The notes under the pieces are model-generated. The model worked only from the letters and a program-made list of their open reading frames with translations. It was not told the origin of the DNA and made no database searches. The position numbers were made by a program, and so were the translations under genes. From an uncultured Coriobacteriaceae bacterium (GTDB lineage: Bacteria; Actinomycetota; Coriobacteriia; Coriobacteriales; Eggerthellaceae): DNA of 64,000 nucleotides. Position 1 is the stretch's first letter; each line of letters starts with the position of its first letter. Shown here one piece after another: positions 37,690 through 47,236 of the stretch. The stretch lies in assembly GCA_949294735.1 (NCBI GenBank), contig CASFII010000007.1, positions 1-64,000 of the forward strand, in the 5' to 3' direction.

Positions 37690-38682
37690 ATGGGCGAAAT
37701 CGCAGAACAAAGCAGTAATCAAGCTTTCATTTTGGGCGTTGATGGCGGCGGTTCCACCACTACTTTTTTGGCAACTACTCTTGAAGGTGAAACGCTTGCG
37801 CAAATTAAGGTGAGCGCGGTCAGCCACAAATCGGTTGGCGAAGAACGCGCCCGCAACAATTTCAAGGAAGGCGTTGAAAAACTGAGCGAGGCTTTGGGTC
37901 AGCCTGCGACGAACGCACAGTTTGGCGTATATGGTCTTTCGGGTTTAGATACGCCGAACGATAAAGTTTTCCTGGAAAACATGGTGTTCGAAAATGGCTT
38001 TGATCCTGAGCGCAGCCTGGTTATTAACGATGCCTACCCGCCGCTGTTTGCTATGAACAACAGCTGGGGTGTGGTGCTGGTAGCTGGTACCGGTTCTATT
38101 GCTACGGGTTTGAGCCCTTCGGGCAAAATGCTTCGTACCGGTGGTTGGGGCTATGCGTTTAGTGACGAAGGTTCTGGCTACTGGATGGGCAAGGAAGCTA
38201 TTCGCTATACGCATCTGTATTGCGACGGCTTGGGCGAACCTGACGAACTGTTCAACAACATTGCTCAGGCAACGGGCGTAAACCGCATTGAAGAACTTTC
38301 TTGGTGGGCGGGGAATAATCCTGCTCCTCGTGAAATTGCTAAGCTGGCTTCGGTGGTTTTAGCTGGTCAGAGCCCCTGTGCTATTGCTATTCAAAAAGGC
38401 GCCGCTCGCGAACTTGCAAAACTTACCACCATGTTGGTAGAGCGCTTGGACGAAGCAGAGTGCGCTGAAGCAGCCAAGGCGTTAGATCCGCAGGCAATTC
38501 CTGTTGTTTTGTCAGGCGGTTTGCTTATTCATAAGCACTTCTATGACGAAGTGGTGGCACAAATTGAAAAGAATTGGCCTCTTTCTGTGCCGCCGAATAT
38601 TCAGCACATTGACTGCACCCCTGCGCGCGGCGACATCGTGATTGCGCAGATGGTTATTCAAGGAAAGAACCCCTTCGCTTAG
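37690..38682 (+). CDS. BadF/BadG-type kinase, probable N-acetylglucosamine kinase
   Basis: 330 residues from the ATG at 37690, which has AAGGAG eight nt upstream; a GTG three codons earlier is less likely. The ASKHA fold is shown by FILGVDGGGSTTTFLATT (phosphate 1), VLVAGTGSIATGL (phosphate 2), GGWGYAFSDEGSGYWMGKEAIR and VVLSGGLLIHKHFYDE. The GDEGS-like region is typical of the eukaryote-type GlcNAc kinases within the BadF family. It should phosphorylate amino sugars from wall recycling. It is monocistronic with a strong terminator. Confidence 0.82.
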   Translation: MGEIAEQSSNQAFILGVDGGGSTTTFLATTLEGETLAQIKVSAVSHKSVGEERARNNFKEGVEKLSEALGQPATNAQFGVYGLSGLDTPNDKVFLENMVFENGFDPERSLVINDAYPPLFAMNNSWGVVLVAGTGSIATGLSPSGKMLRTGGWGYAFSDEGSGYWMGKEAIRYTHLYCDGLGEPDELFNNIAQATGVNRIEELSWWAGNNPAPREIAKLASVVLAGQSPCAIAIQKGAARELAKLTTMLVERLDEAECAEAAKALDPQAIPVVLSGGLLIHKHFYDEVVAQIEKNWPLSVPPNIQHIDCTPARGDIVIAQMVIQGKNPFA

Positions 38683-38690
38683 GCATTACG

Positions 38691-38722
38691 TTACGGCAGC
38701 TTAACGGCTGCCGTAATTTTTT
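38691..38722 (+). terminator. Terminator of the sugar kinase
   Basis: The stem TTACGGCAGC / GCTGCCGTAA is followed by six T residues, eight nt after the stop. Confidence 0.92.
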
Positions 38723-39218
38723 GGCGCAGAGGACTTTGTATTTCTTCTTAGTTCTTATATGCCTTTCCTTAAGTGCAAAACACGCCCGGTTGCGCAATGG
38801 TACAAGACTACTTGTTGGTTGCATTAACTTTTTCAAGTCACCCTAACAGGCATGTTTTTTCTTTGCCAAGTTGAAATTATCGCGTATTTTCAATTCCACA
38901 AATTGTAGGCTTAACCCTCAAATACTGTATCATCTATTGTGCTCATATTGAGGTTCTCAGAGAAAGGTACGTCGTACAATATAGAGGTACGCTAAAGAAC
39001 AAAGTTGATGAGATAGGTAAGCGTAAGATGCTCATCTTTGACAACCAAGTAGCGGTTGCTGTACCTGCCCTGAGAGTTTTCTAAATGTGTTTAAAGATGT
39101 TTCAGAGTTGTGCGAGTTCAGCTTGAGCTCCTTCACTTACACGAGCGCATCTCTATAACTTGTAAAGGAAGTAAGCAAGGGCTGTATCAAGTAGCCTAGT
39201 TTGACTTAAGAGGACTAT
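38723..39218. other. Left border of the defence island, no gene seen
   Basis: About 495 bp without a supported ORF. It contains short stems (GATGAG / CTCATC around 39009-39036) and must hold the promoter of the helicase gene. It separates the housekeeping kinase from the restriction-type genes. No tRNA end or direct repeat suggesting integration is obvious. Confidence 0.5.
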
Positions 39219-42200
39219 ATGTACCCGCGACTCATAGATAATAAAAGGCAAAACCTAGAATCTGTGCTTTCTGAGATTATAAATTCGGGTAAGTATAAGT
39301 ATTTGTCAATTGCTACGGGCTATTGGGACTTGCCTGGCATGATAGATATTATCGACGGTCTTGCAAAATTCAAGGGGATTAGACTCCTTATAGGGCAGGA
39401 ACCATTGCCTCATCGTCTCCAGAAATCACTTAAGCTCGACGAAAACAATCCCGACACATTGTTTCCAGATAAGAATTTTTCTTACGACCTCGAACGGCTT
39501 GGTAGAGAAGAAGAACACAAGGTCTCAGAATTACGTAACGTTGCTCGCAAACTTACGACTCTCATGAAGGATGGCAAGCTTGAAGTCAAAGTTTTTCGCA
39601 GACCAAGACTTCATGCAAAAGCTTACATCTTTGGTGAAATGGGGGCGTCAGAGGCAGTTGGTATTATAGGCTCGAGCAACTTTACTAAAGCCGGTCTCAC
39701 AAGCAATGCAGAGCTAAATTGGCTCGAACAGGATCAGCATTTTGTGTTATTCCAGCCCCAAAACGAGCAACAGGAGCATGGACATCTCAGTTGGTTCAAC
39801 GAAATGTGGGAGAACGAGGAAGCTGAACCATGGACAGGAACGTTCACTGAAATACTTGAAAAGAGTCCTGTTGGTGACATGATGTATGGCCCCTATGATG
39901 TCTACATTAAGACACTCATGGAGGTGTTTCCCGATGAACTACTTCCGCCTCAACGGCTTTCAGACGACACCCGTGACCCTCTTTTTGCATTTCAAGATCG
40001 CAATGCTGGTATCTTGCTGAACAAGCTACAGAAGATGGGTGTGGCGATGCTTTCGGACTCTGTTGGCCTCGGCAAGACCGTGACCGCTGGCGCCGTCGTC
40101 AAACACTATCGCGAGACCGGAGCACATCGTATCCTCGTGATAGCGCCTGCGGCACTCAAACAACAGTGGTATGACGACCTTGGAAAACACTTTGGACTTG
40201 ACGGCAATGACTTTTCCGTTATTTCGATGCAAAATACTTCTGAGCAGGAACGCCTTATTGATGAGATGCGAAAGCCCTGGGTTCGTGAAGTAGATCTTTT
40301 CGTTATTGACGAGGCTCACAATCTTCGAACGCCGTCAAGTACGCGTTATGAGACAATCTTACGTCTGCTCGACACGAGTCCGAATGCTCCTGTACTTTTG
40401 TTGACTGCTACTCCTATCAACAATAGTCTTATGGACTTCGCCAATCAAATTCAGCTTGGACTGCGCGGCAGCATGGTTTCTGTTCCTGTTCAGTATCGGA
40501 ATAATGATGATGTTGTCCAGAGTATCGATTTTATTGATGCTCTCAGGCAGATTCAGGCTGAAGCAAAGAAGGCGGAGAAAGCTGGCATAGCCTTCGATTG
40601 GAGCCGATACGACACGACACTAAGAAGCGGACTTAGACATTATCTGGTGCGCTCTACGCGACAAGGTGTCGAAGCGGAAGGAAGTCTCCAGAAAGGAGGC
40701 GTACAGCAGCACTTCCCGCGTACTACGGTGAAACAACTTACTTATCGATATGCTGATACCATTGTTGAGCAAGTCCACAATCTATGTTCCGTCGAGCAAA
40801 ATCAGCTATTTGAGGGCGTTGATCCTCTGCGTCTGAACCTAGACATTGCGTTGGAGATCACTCAGCAGACGATGCATCCCTTAGACCTTTTAGCGCCCAT
40901 TTTTGCAGGCAAAGGGAAGCCCGCAGCATTAGATGCCGTTGACGACCATGTCGCCCGCATGTTGTTTGAGCAGGAACAATCCCAGTCGCTGATTCCCGGA
41001 ATCTTTCAAATTATTAATTTTCTCGGCTTCGTCCCGTATAGACCTGATTTATACCGCCACCGTTACTATGGCAAGACTAAGGAGCAGATTCAGGATCTCG
41101 GCCTCAAGACAGAGGAACGAACTAAGTTAAACACTCAGCGAGCTATTCACAACATCTTGCACGTAACTTGGCTTAAGCGGCTTGAATCGTCTGCTGCTGC
41201 ACTCCTCAAATCTGTGAACTACTACAGCAAACGCCTTGACATATTCGAGAAGTATTTGGACAAGGGTTACATTGTTTCGCTTACGGATGCTGCCGAACTT
41301 GAATCGGAGTACGGAGAGGACTTGGAGAAGGCCTTTTCCGCTTATGAGCGTTCGACAAAAGCGCTTCAAGCGGCTCTCGATGCTGGGAAGGATATCTCTG
41401 GAATGAAGATTGAGGGTGTCGAAAAGCGCGAGGCGTCTTTTCAAGAATACAAAATCGAACAGCTCCGAAAAGACATTTCAAGGGATCGCGGTATCCTTCA
41501 CCTCCTACAAATTATTCTACAATATATGCAGGATTCAGACGTGAACGGTAAGGCACACGCTTTTGCCGACGAGGTCAAAAAACTCGTCGCAAACGCTGAC
41601 CACGGAAAGAAAGTTCTCGTATTTAGCTTCTTTGCTGACACGATAGACTATTTAAGGGAAACCATGCCCGCATTGATGATTGATGTCCCGAATTTTGGGA
41701 CGCGTAGCGCCTTTTTGACCGGCTCCAGTGGTGGAAAGACCGAAGAGATTGCTTGTAGATTTGCTCCTGTTGCTAAAAAGCATATCCTCAAGGACGGTGA
41801 AACAGAGATTGACTTCCTGTTTGCAACTGATGTTCTCTCAGAAGGGCAGAATCTCCAGGATGCTGGCATTCTTATCAACTATGACCTCCACTGGAACCCA
41901 GTGAGAATGATTCAGCGAAACGGACGCATCAATCGATTGGGCTCTGTCTATAAGGATGTCCAGATTGTTAATATGAAACCACACGACGATCTTGAGTTGT
42001 ATCTGAATCTTGTCAGACGTCTAGAGCGAAAAATTGACACCATTAAGAATAGTATCGGTACCGACCAGAGCATTCTTGGTGAGCAGGAAAACCCGATTGA
42101 GTTTGCTGATTTCTACAGCGAAGACGTTGCTAAAGCATCAAGTGCCGCCGAAGCTATCTCTGCATCCTCTCAGGCACTTGACGTATTCGACTCTGCCGAT

Positions 42201-42911
42201 GAATATATCTTCGAGCTGAGGCGTTTTTTGGACGAACACCAAGATGATGAAATCAGAAGAAGAATTGAGACAATACCATCAGGAAAATGGAACTATTTAC
42301 CTGAGAGAGAAATCCGTTTACTCGCAAGTCAGTCTGAAGGTTTCTTACCTGCTAAAACATACCTTGCCCTTGAACGAGTTGAGGGGCATAGTGCCATTTC
42401 GAACGAGCCATTTAATACAACTATGTTTGTCAAGGTGATCGCGACAGGCAGATATCCTGCAGAGATTGTCGAGGAAGTAGAGGCTCTTTCTGTAATAAAA
42501 ACAACGCCAGATGACAATAAGCTGCAACGCGACACAATTTCTTCGAACTTAAACCGAAGCAAAGTTTCCAAGCGTGCCAATAGGATGGCGCGGGTCAGAG
42601 CCGAAGCGATAGATAATCTAAGGACGATTCATCCTTCAGAGCAAAAGGCGCTCGTTGCCATACAGCCTTATCATCCCGGAGAAATTGACTTTCAAGGTCT
42701 TGTACGAAAAGGTATTCGCCGTGAACAGGATAATCGTGAGTTTAAACAAATCGTTAGGCTAATCAATAACGACGTAAAAGAACGCGGGGTCATTACTTCC
42801 TCGACAAACACGCGCTTCATTGCTCTCATGAACAAGCTTAGCGAACATGTCGCTGAAGAACACCGAGCAGATACTATTGAAGATGTACTCTTCTATGCGA
42901 GCAAAGAATAG
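39219..42911 (+). CDS. PLD-nuclease/SF2 helicase of a restriction-like defence system
   Basis: 1230 residues. The N-terminal third is a phospholipase D-like nuclease domain with one HxK (RLHAKAYIFGE, 131-139) followed by GSSNFTKAGL (151-160). The rest is an SNF2/HepA-type SF2 motor: SVGLGKT (281-287), VIDEAHNLR (362-370), LLTATPINN, then the second RecA domain with TDVLSEGQNLQDA and IQRNGRINRLGS (motif VI). Similar helicases accompany methyltransferases in DISARM (DrmD) and in unclassified DNA-modification systems. It probably translocates and cuts unmodified DNA. GAGGA precedes the ATG. The methyltransferase gene starts 11 nt later. Confidence 0.88.
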   Translation: MYPRLIDNKRQNLESVLSEIINSGKYKYLSIATGYWDLPGMIDIIDGLAKFKGIRLLIGQEPLPHRLQKSLKLDENNPDTLFPDKNFSYDLERLGREEEHKVSELRNVARKLTTLMKDGKLEVKVFRRPRLHAKAYIFGEMGASEAVGIIGSSNFTKAGLTSNAELNWLEQDQHFVLFQPQNEQQEHGHLSWFNEMWENEEAEPWTGTFTEILEKSPVGDMMYGPYDVYIKTLMEVFPDELLPPQRLSDDTRDPLFAFQDRNAGILLNKLQKMGVAMLSDSVGLGKTVTAGAVVKHYRETGAHRILVIAPAALKQQWYDDLGKHFGLDGNDFSVISMQNTSEQERLIDEMRKPWVREVDLFVIDEAHNLRTPSSTRYETILRLLDTSPNAPVLLLTATPINNSLMDFANQIQLGLRGSMVSVPVQYRNNDDVVQSIDFIDALRQIQAEAKKAEKAGIAFDWSRYDTTLRSGLRHYLVRSTRQGVEAEGSLQKGGVQQHFPRTTVKQLTYRYADTIVEQVHNLCSVEQNQLFEGVDPLRLNLDIALEITQQTMHPLDLLAPIFAGKGKPAALDAVDDHVARMLFEQEQSQSLIPGIFQIINFLGFVPYRPDLYRHRYYGKTKEQIQDLGLKTEERTKLNTQRAIHNILHVTWLKRLESSAAALLKSVNYYSKRLDIFEKYLDKGYIVSLTDAAELESEYGEDLEKAFSAYERSTKALQAALDAGKDISGMKIEGVEKREASFQEYKIEQLRKDISRDRGILHLLQIILQYMQDSDVNGKAHAFADEVKKLVANADHGKKVLVFSFFADTIDYLRETMPALMIDVPNFGTRSAFLTGSSGGKTEEIACRFAPVAKKHILKDGETEIDFLFATDVLSEGQNLQDAGILINYDLHWNPVRMIQRNGRINRLGSVYKDVQIVNMKPHDDLELYLNLVRRLERKIDTIKNSIGTDQSILGEQENPIEFADFYSEDVAKASSAAEAISASSQALDVFDSADEYIFELRRFLDEHQDDEIRRRIETIPSGKWNYLPEREIRLLASQSEGFLPAKTYLALERVEGHSAISNEPFNTTMFVKVIATGRYPAEIVEEVEALSVIKTTPDDNKLQRDTISSNLNRSKVSKRANRMARVRAEAIDNLRTIHPSEQKALVAIQPYHPGEIDFQGLVRKGIRREQDNREFKQIVRLINNDVKERGVITSSTNTRFIALMNKLSEHVAEEHRADTIEDVLFYASKE

Positions 42912-42922
42912 GAAACCAAGTT

Positions 42923-45900
42923 ATGCTGAAGAACGAATATGAAAAGATCGATAGACTTATTCGCTCCCTTCATTCTGAGACCAATCGTGATATGAGTCTT
43001 GACATTGCTATCGAAGCAGCTAACGAATTTATGCGCATTGTGTTTCCTAAGTCCGCCAAAGGTGAAAAATGGTCTGACGAACTCCTCGAGGGTGAAGATC
43101 TTTTGGATGAGACGATTCCGGTGTCAAGCTTTCCAAACCAGAAGGTCGAATCATGGTTCGAAAAACATCCCTATCTCGGCGGTGAACGTGTTGCAATGCG
43201 TCACTTTCATGATGATTTGGCGCCCATCGAGAGCAAGTTTTACTGGCTAAATAAGAGTTCGGCGAAGTCTCGTGTTGCAGCTGGCGTTAGCCTCACTCCA
43301 AACTGGGAGGACAGCGAGCTGACTAAATTTCCCTCCTACAAAGTAGGCATTGACTTCTTCTTGACTGCTGACGGAAACTCATTACTCGTCGCTATTAGTA
43401 ATGAAGGTAACCTGCGAGTCATGGAGCTCTCCGAAAGACTTTCAAACACTCAAATTGAAATCCTTCGCAATATTGATGGAGCTGCTGGCTTCGATGGAAT
43501 TGGCAATCTTGAGCCGCAACGAACCATTCATAAGACGCTTTGGGATGCCTTCTCGCTTAAGGAGGTCAACAAGAAGTTTTATGAGGGAGTGGCAGAACAT
43601 TTTCAAATTCTTCTACAGTATCTTCACGATAACGCGGGGAAATCGCAAGAGGAAGCAAAGCTTTTTGCGAACCGTCTCATTGGTCGTTTATTGTTCATCT
43701 GGTTCCTTCGCAAGAAGGGTTTTATTAACGAAGATATGGGATACTTTGATTGCAAGGGCATCCCTGCCAAGGAATACTACGAAGAATGCCTTAAACCTCT
43801 CTTTTTTCAGACACTTAACATGCCTGCTGATGAAAGGCATGCAATCGGTGAAAAATACGATTATTTTACGCCATTTCTCAACGGTGGTCTTTTCGACGCC
43901 AAACCAGGTGATTGGATCGATGAGATGGTGGACTTTCCACCTGACTGGTTTGAGTCTCTTTACGCCCATTTCGAAGAGTTCAATTTTACAACAGACGAAT
44001 CGACACCGGAATACGAACAGGTTGCGATTGATCCTGAGATGCTTGGTCGTGTATTTGAAAACCTTCTTGCCGCGCAGCTTGATGAGACCGGCAAAGAAGC
44101 TCGTAAGGCGAGTGGCTCCTTTTACACTCCACGCGAGATTGTCGCCTATATGTGTAAGGAGTCCCTACGGGAATACTTATACGATGTTTTTGGTACAGAA
44201 GGTTCACGGTCAGGTGTTGATCGCCTGTTGGATATGTCTGATCAGGATTTTGAGGTTAAGCATTCCGATGCAAAAAAGAGCCTTTGGGGTGTTGAGCGCA
44301 CTGTTGAGATGACAAATAAGGCAATACATGCCCTCGATGAACTTAAAATTGTTGACCCCGCTTGTGGTTCGGGAGCCTTTCCCATGGGCATGCTTCAACT
44401 TCTCACCAAGATGTACAACCGACTCGGTTCGGGGCTTAATTCTTATGATATGAAACTTCGGATACTCGGCAACAATATATACGGCATTGACGTCCAGCCT
44501 ATGGCAGTGGAGATATCTCGTCTACGCGCTTGGCTTAGCCTTGTGGTCGATGAGAGTAACCCGAAGAACGTTCGTCCGCTGCCGAACCTTGATTTCAAGT
44601 TCGTATGCGCAAACACGCTCGTGCCTCTTGTGGAAGATGAGCCTCAAATGACGCTCTTCGATGATTTTAATAATGAAGCTTTGGAGCGTCTTGACTCAAT
44701 TATGGGACAGGGTTATTACACAGCCACTGATCCCCAGGAAAAAAAGCGTCTAAGAGAAGAATATCGATATGCAGTTATTGCTCTTGAGGAAGAAAGCAGC
44801 GCACAAGGAAGCAGGCGGCTCAAGCAGCGAATGGGGTGGAATCCTTTCGACTCAAGTCAGAGTTCGGACTTCTTCGATACTAAGGTCATGTTCAATCTAT
44901 CACGTGGCTTTGATATAGCTATTGGCAATCCTCCGTATATCCAGCTGCAAAAGATGCAGACAGAGATGAAAAAACTATATGAGACGCTAGGCTACGACAC
45001 ATATGAAAGCACAGGGGATATCTATGCGCTATTCTATGAACGAGGTATAGAACTTCTTCGTCCAAATGGGATTCTTTGCTATATCACATCGAACAAATGG
45101 ATGCGCGCTGCATACGGAGAATCCCTTAGGAATTTCTTCCTTTCAAAAACCAGCCCAATTACTTTAATTGACTTTGCAGGTACAAAAGTATTTGAGTCGG
45201 CAACCGTGGATGTCAACATCTTGATTACTAAAAAATCAAATAGTGCTGGCTTTGTCGCTTCAACTATCATTCGTGATGATTGCCGTAACAATATGAGCGA
45301 TTATATTAGGCAGCATGCTGTCAAGAACACCTTCTCAAAGGGTGAGAGCTGGGTTATTCTTAGCGAAATTGAAAAGAGCATCAAGAAGAAGATTGAAACA
45401 GCAGGCGTTCCGCTAAGAAACTGGGATGTTAAAATCAATCGAGGTGTACTCACTGGATGCAATGAAGCTTTCATCATCGACGGTGCAACAAAGGACAGAC
45501 TCATTGCTGAGGATTCGAAGTCTGCCGAACTTATTCGACCGATTCTCCGTGGCAGAGACATCAAGCGATATGGCTATGAGTTCGCTGATCAATGGCTTAT
45601 CGCAACTTTCCCTGCTAGACATTACGAAATTGAAAACTATCCAGCCATACAGGCTTTTTTGGGCGGATTTCGCCCAAAGTTAGAGCAGACTGGGCTTCCT
45701 CTGACGAACCAGGAACGAGAAAGCGTGGCAAAACATGCTGCAAAATATCACATTACAATGTCATCAAAAGATTTGATTAAAGCCCGAAAGAAAACCAGCA
45801 ACAGATGGTTTGAAACGCAAGACACGATTGCTTATTGGGACGATTTCTCTAAGCAGAAAATTGTCTGGGGTAACCTATGTCTTCAATCACAGTTCGCATT

Positions 45901-46234
45901 AGCTGACGAGGGCTATTTCATAAATGCCCCTTCCCCGCTAATTACACCAGGATACACGTGGCTTCTTGCGATACTAAATTCCAGAGCAGCTGATTGGTAC
46001 ATTCGCTCTCTTGGGGTAACTAGAAATGGTGGCTACTTTGAATATAAACCGATGTTTGTCGAACGCTTACCCCTACCTGATTTGACGCACGCGCAAAAAG
46101 AACAACTCAGTTACTATGCAGCATTGTTAATTGAAAGCGAAGGAAACAACACTGCAGTAGAAACAGCGATAGACGAAATCGTGTTCGATATTTATGGCTT
46201 GAATGTAAACGAAAGAGAGTATCTGCTTCGATAG
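42923..46234 (+). CDS. Eco57I-like adenine methyltransferase with switchable specificity region
   Basis: 1103 residues. The catalytic core has GSFYTPREIVAYM, SAM motif I in VDPACGSGAFPMGML (about 477) and the N6-adenine motif NPPY in AIGNPPYIQL (about 669). The C-terminal part is a TaqI/PglX-type specificity region (PLRNWDVKINRGVLTGCNEAF, then KQKIVWG and LNSRAADWYI). From residue 792 the coding sequence lies in an invertible segment: two perfect repeats (45295-45406 and 45467-45601) recur inverted at 46903-47209. The architecture recalls PglX of BREX, but no other brx/pgl gene is here. It should modify host DNA and direct the helicase-nuclease. Confidence 0.9.
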   Translation: MLKNEYEKIDRLIRSLHSETNRDMSLDIAIEAANEFMRIVFPKSAKGEKWSDELLEGEDLLDETIPVSSFPNQKVESWFEKHPYLGGERVAMRHFHDDLAPIESKFYWLNKSSAKSRVAAGVSLTPNWEDSELTKFPSYKVGIDFFLTADGNSLLVAISNEGNLRVMELSERLSNTQIEILRNIDGAAGFDGIGNLEPQRTIHKTLWDAFSLKEVNKKFYEGVAEHFQILLQYLHDNAGKSQEEAKLFANRLIGRLLFIWFLRKKGFINEDMGYFDCKGIPAKEYYEECLKPLFFQTLNMPADERHAIGEKYDYFTPFLNGGLFDAKPGDWIDEMVDFPPDWFESLYAHFEEFNFTTDESTPEYEQVAIDPEMLGRVFENLLAAQLDETGKEARKASGSFYTPREIVAYMCKESLREYLYDVFGTEGSRSGVDRLLDMSDQDFEVKHSDAKKSLWGVERTVEMTNKAIHALDELKIVDPACGSGAFPMGMLQLLTKMYNRLGSGLNSYDMKLRILGNNIYGIDVQPMAVEISRLRAWLSLVVDESNPKNVRPLPNLDFKFVCANTLVPLVEDEPQMTLFDDFNNEALERLDSIMGQGYYTATDPQEKKRLREEYRYAVIALEEESSAQGSRRLKQRMGWNPFDSSQSSDFFDTKVMFNLSRGFDIAIGNPPYIQLQKMQTEMKKLYETLGYDTYESTGDIYALFYERGIELLRPNGILCYITSNKWMRAAYGESLRNFFLSKTSPITLIDFAGTKVFESATVDVNILITKKSNSAGFVASTIIRDDCRNNMSDYIRQHAVKNTFSKGESWVILSEIEKSIKKKIETAGVPLRNWDVKINRGVLTGCNEAFIIDGATKDRLIAEDSKSAELIRPILRGRDIKRYGYEFADQWLIATFPARHYEIENYPAIQAFLGGFRPKLEQTGLPLTNQERESVAKHAAKYHITMSSKDLIKARKKTSNRWFETQDTIAYWDDFSKQKIVWGNLCLQSQFALADEGYFINAPSPLITPGYTWLLAILNSRAADWYIRSLGVTRNGGYFEYKPMFVERLPLPDLTHAQKEQLSYYAALLIESEGNNTAVETAIDEIVFDIYGLNVNEREYLLR
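45295..45406 (+). repeat. Inverted repeat IR1, expressed copy
   Basis: 112 bp identical, base for base, to the reverse complement of 47098-47209. It includes the perfect palindrome CAGCATGCTG (45311-45320), a candidate recombinase crossover site. The reading frame is the same in both copies. Confidence 0.97.
45467..45601 (+). repeat. Inverted repeat IR2, expressed copy
   Basis: 135 bp identical to the reverse complement of 46903-47037. It is separated from IR1 by a 60-bp variable block in both copies. Confidence 0.97.
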
Positions 46235-46323
46235 GACACATTAAATCAGTGCATTGGCTTTGTCTAAGAGATGATAAGTGGCAAATATCCAAATGAGATG
46301 GGCACCCGCTGCCCACTCTTACT

Positions 46324-47208
46324 TCAGTGAGATCCAAGCTTATTCATAGCCAATATGAAATTCCGCTCTTCTTGATCAAAATCAAATCGATCAAAAATCA
46401 CTTCGTCAAGTCTATTGCGTATAGCACTTTGATTGCCAGACAAAAGTAAGCCGAGCAACTCTTTCATCCGCTTTTCGTCACTATGAGATATTGGCGGAAT
46501 TGGCAGTAACTCAACTAGGTATTTCTTCCATCTTAAAGTACCCATTCCGGTTGTAGTTCCGTACTTCGCAAAGAAATATTCTGAATAGGATGAGTTTAGA
46601 TAACAAAGTAGATATTCAAGGTGACTTCCCGTTATCATGAAAACAGTTGCCTCCGGACTAAACTCCCCCTCCAAATCAATCGCAAACTTGGGAGTATCCG
46701 ATATTTCACCCCAGACAATCTTCTGCTTATCTAAATCGTCCATATAAGCGCAATTCCTTAAGTTGTAAGGGGTAACGCCTTTGTCTCCGCGTTTTGAGAT
46801 AACATCCCAATATTGATTAAGGTGACGCTTTATCGCGGGATAGAGAGAAACGTCAACAGGAGGAATTGTTCGTCCATTACTCTTGTATCCATTGTGCGTA
46901 GTGATAAGCCATTGATCAGCGAACTCATAGCCATATCGCTTGATGTCTCTGCCACGGAGAATCGGTCGAATAAGTTCGGCAGACTTCGAATCCTCAGCAA
47001 TGAGTCTGTCCTTTGTTGCACCGTCGATGATGAAAGCGTCGTTACAGCCAGTCTTAATCCCATAATTGATGCTGATATTCCAATCACGGAGAGGTTTGCC
47101 TGCTGTTTCAATCTTCTTCTTGATGCTCTTTTCAATTTCGCTAAGAATAACCCAGCTCTCACCCTTTGAGAAGGTGTTCTTGACAGCATGCTGCCTAATA
47201 TAATCGCT
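46324..47208 (-). pseudogene. Silent inverted cassette for the methyltransferase C-terminus
   Basis: The minus strand is open for 294 codons without a start codon of its own, beginning in the frame of residue 792 of the methyltransferase. It encodes SDYIRQHAVKNTF as in the expressed copy, a different 20-residue block (KPLRDWNISINYGIKTGCND), the shared FIIDGATKDRL region, and then an unrelated recognition part (TTHNGYKSNGRTIPP ...), ending in LAMNKLGSH. Inversion across IR1 would replace 312 residues with these 294, giving a 1085-residue protein. It is not a decayed gene but a stored alternative. Confidence 0.92.
46903..47037 (-). repeat. Inverted repeat IR2, silent copy
   Basis: Exact 135-bp inverted match to 45467-45601, within the silent cassette. 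Crossing-over here would exchange only the recognition part beyond it. Confidence 0.97.
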
Positions 47209-47209
47209 C
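47098..47209 (-). repeat. Inverted repeat IR1, silent copy
   Basis: Exact 112-bp inverted match to 45295-45406, with the CAGCATGCTG palindrome at 47184-47193. It ends 27 bp before the recombinase start codon, so the recombinase gene stays outside the invertible segment. Confidence 0.97.
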
Positions 47210-47236
47210 TTTTGTCTTGAACAGTAAGGAGTAATT

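Noticed and set aside
39219-46234. Complete BREX or DISARM locus
   Set aside because: No pglZ, brxC, brxL, drmA or drmB is found next to these genes.
46830-47189. A 119-residue ORF on the minus strand in the silent cassette
   Set aside because: It is in another frame from the methyltransferase homology; the true frame is open through the same stretch and matches the expressed protein.
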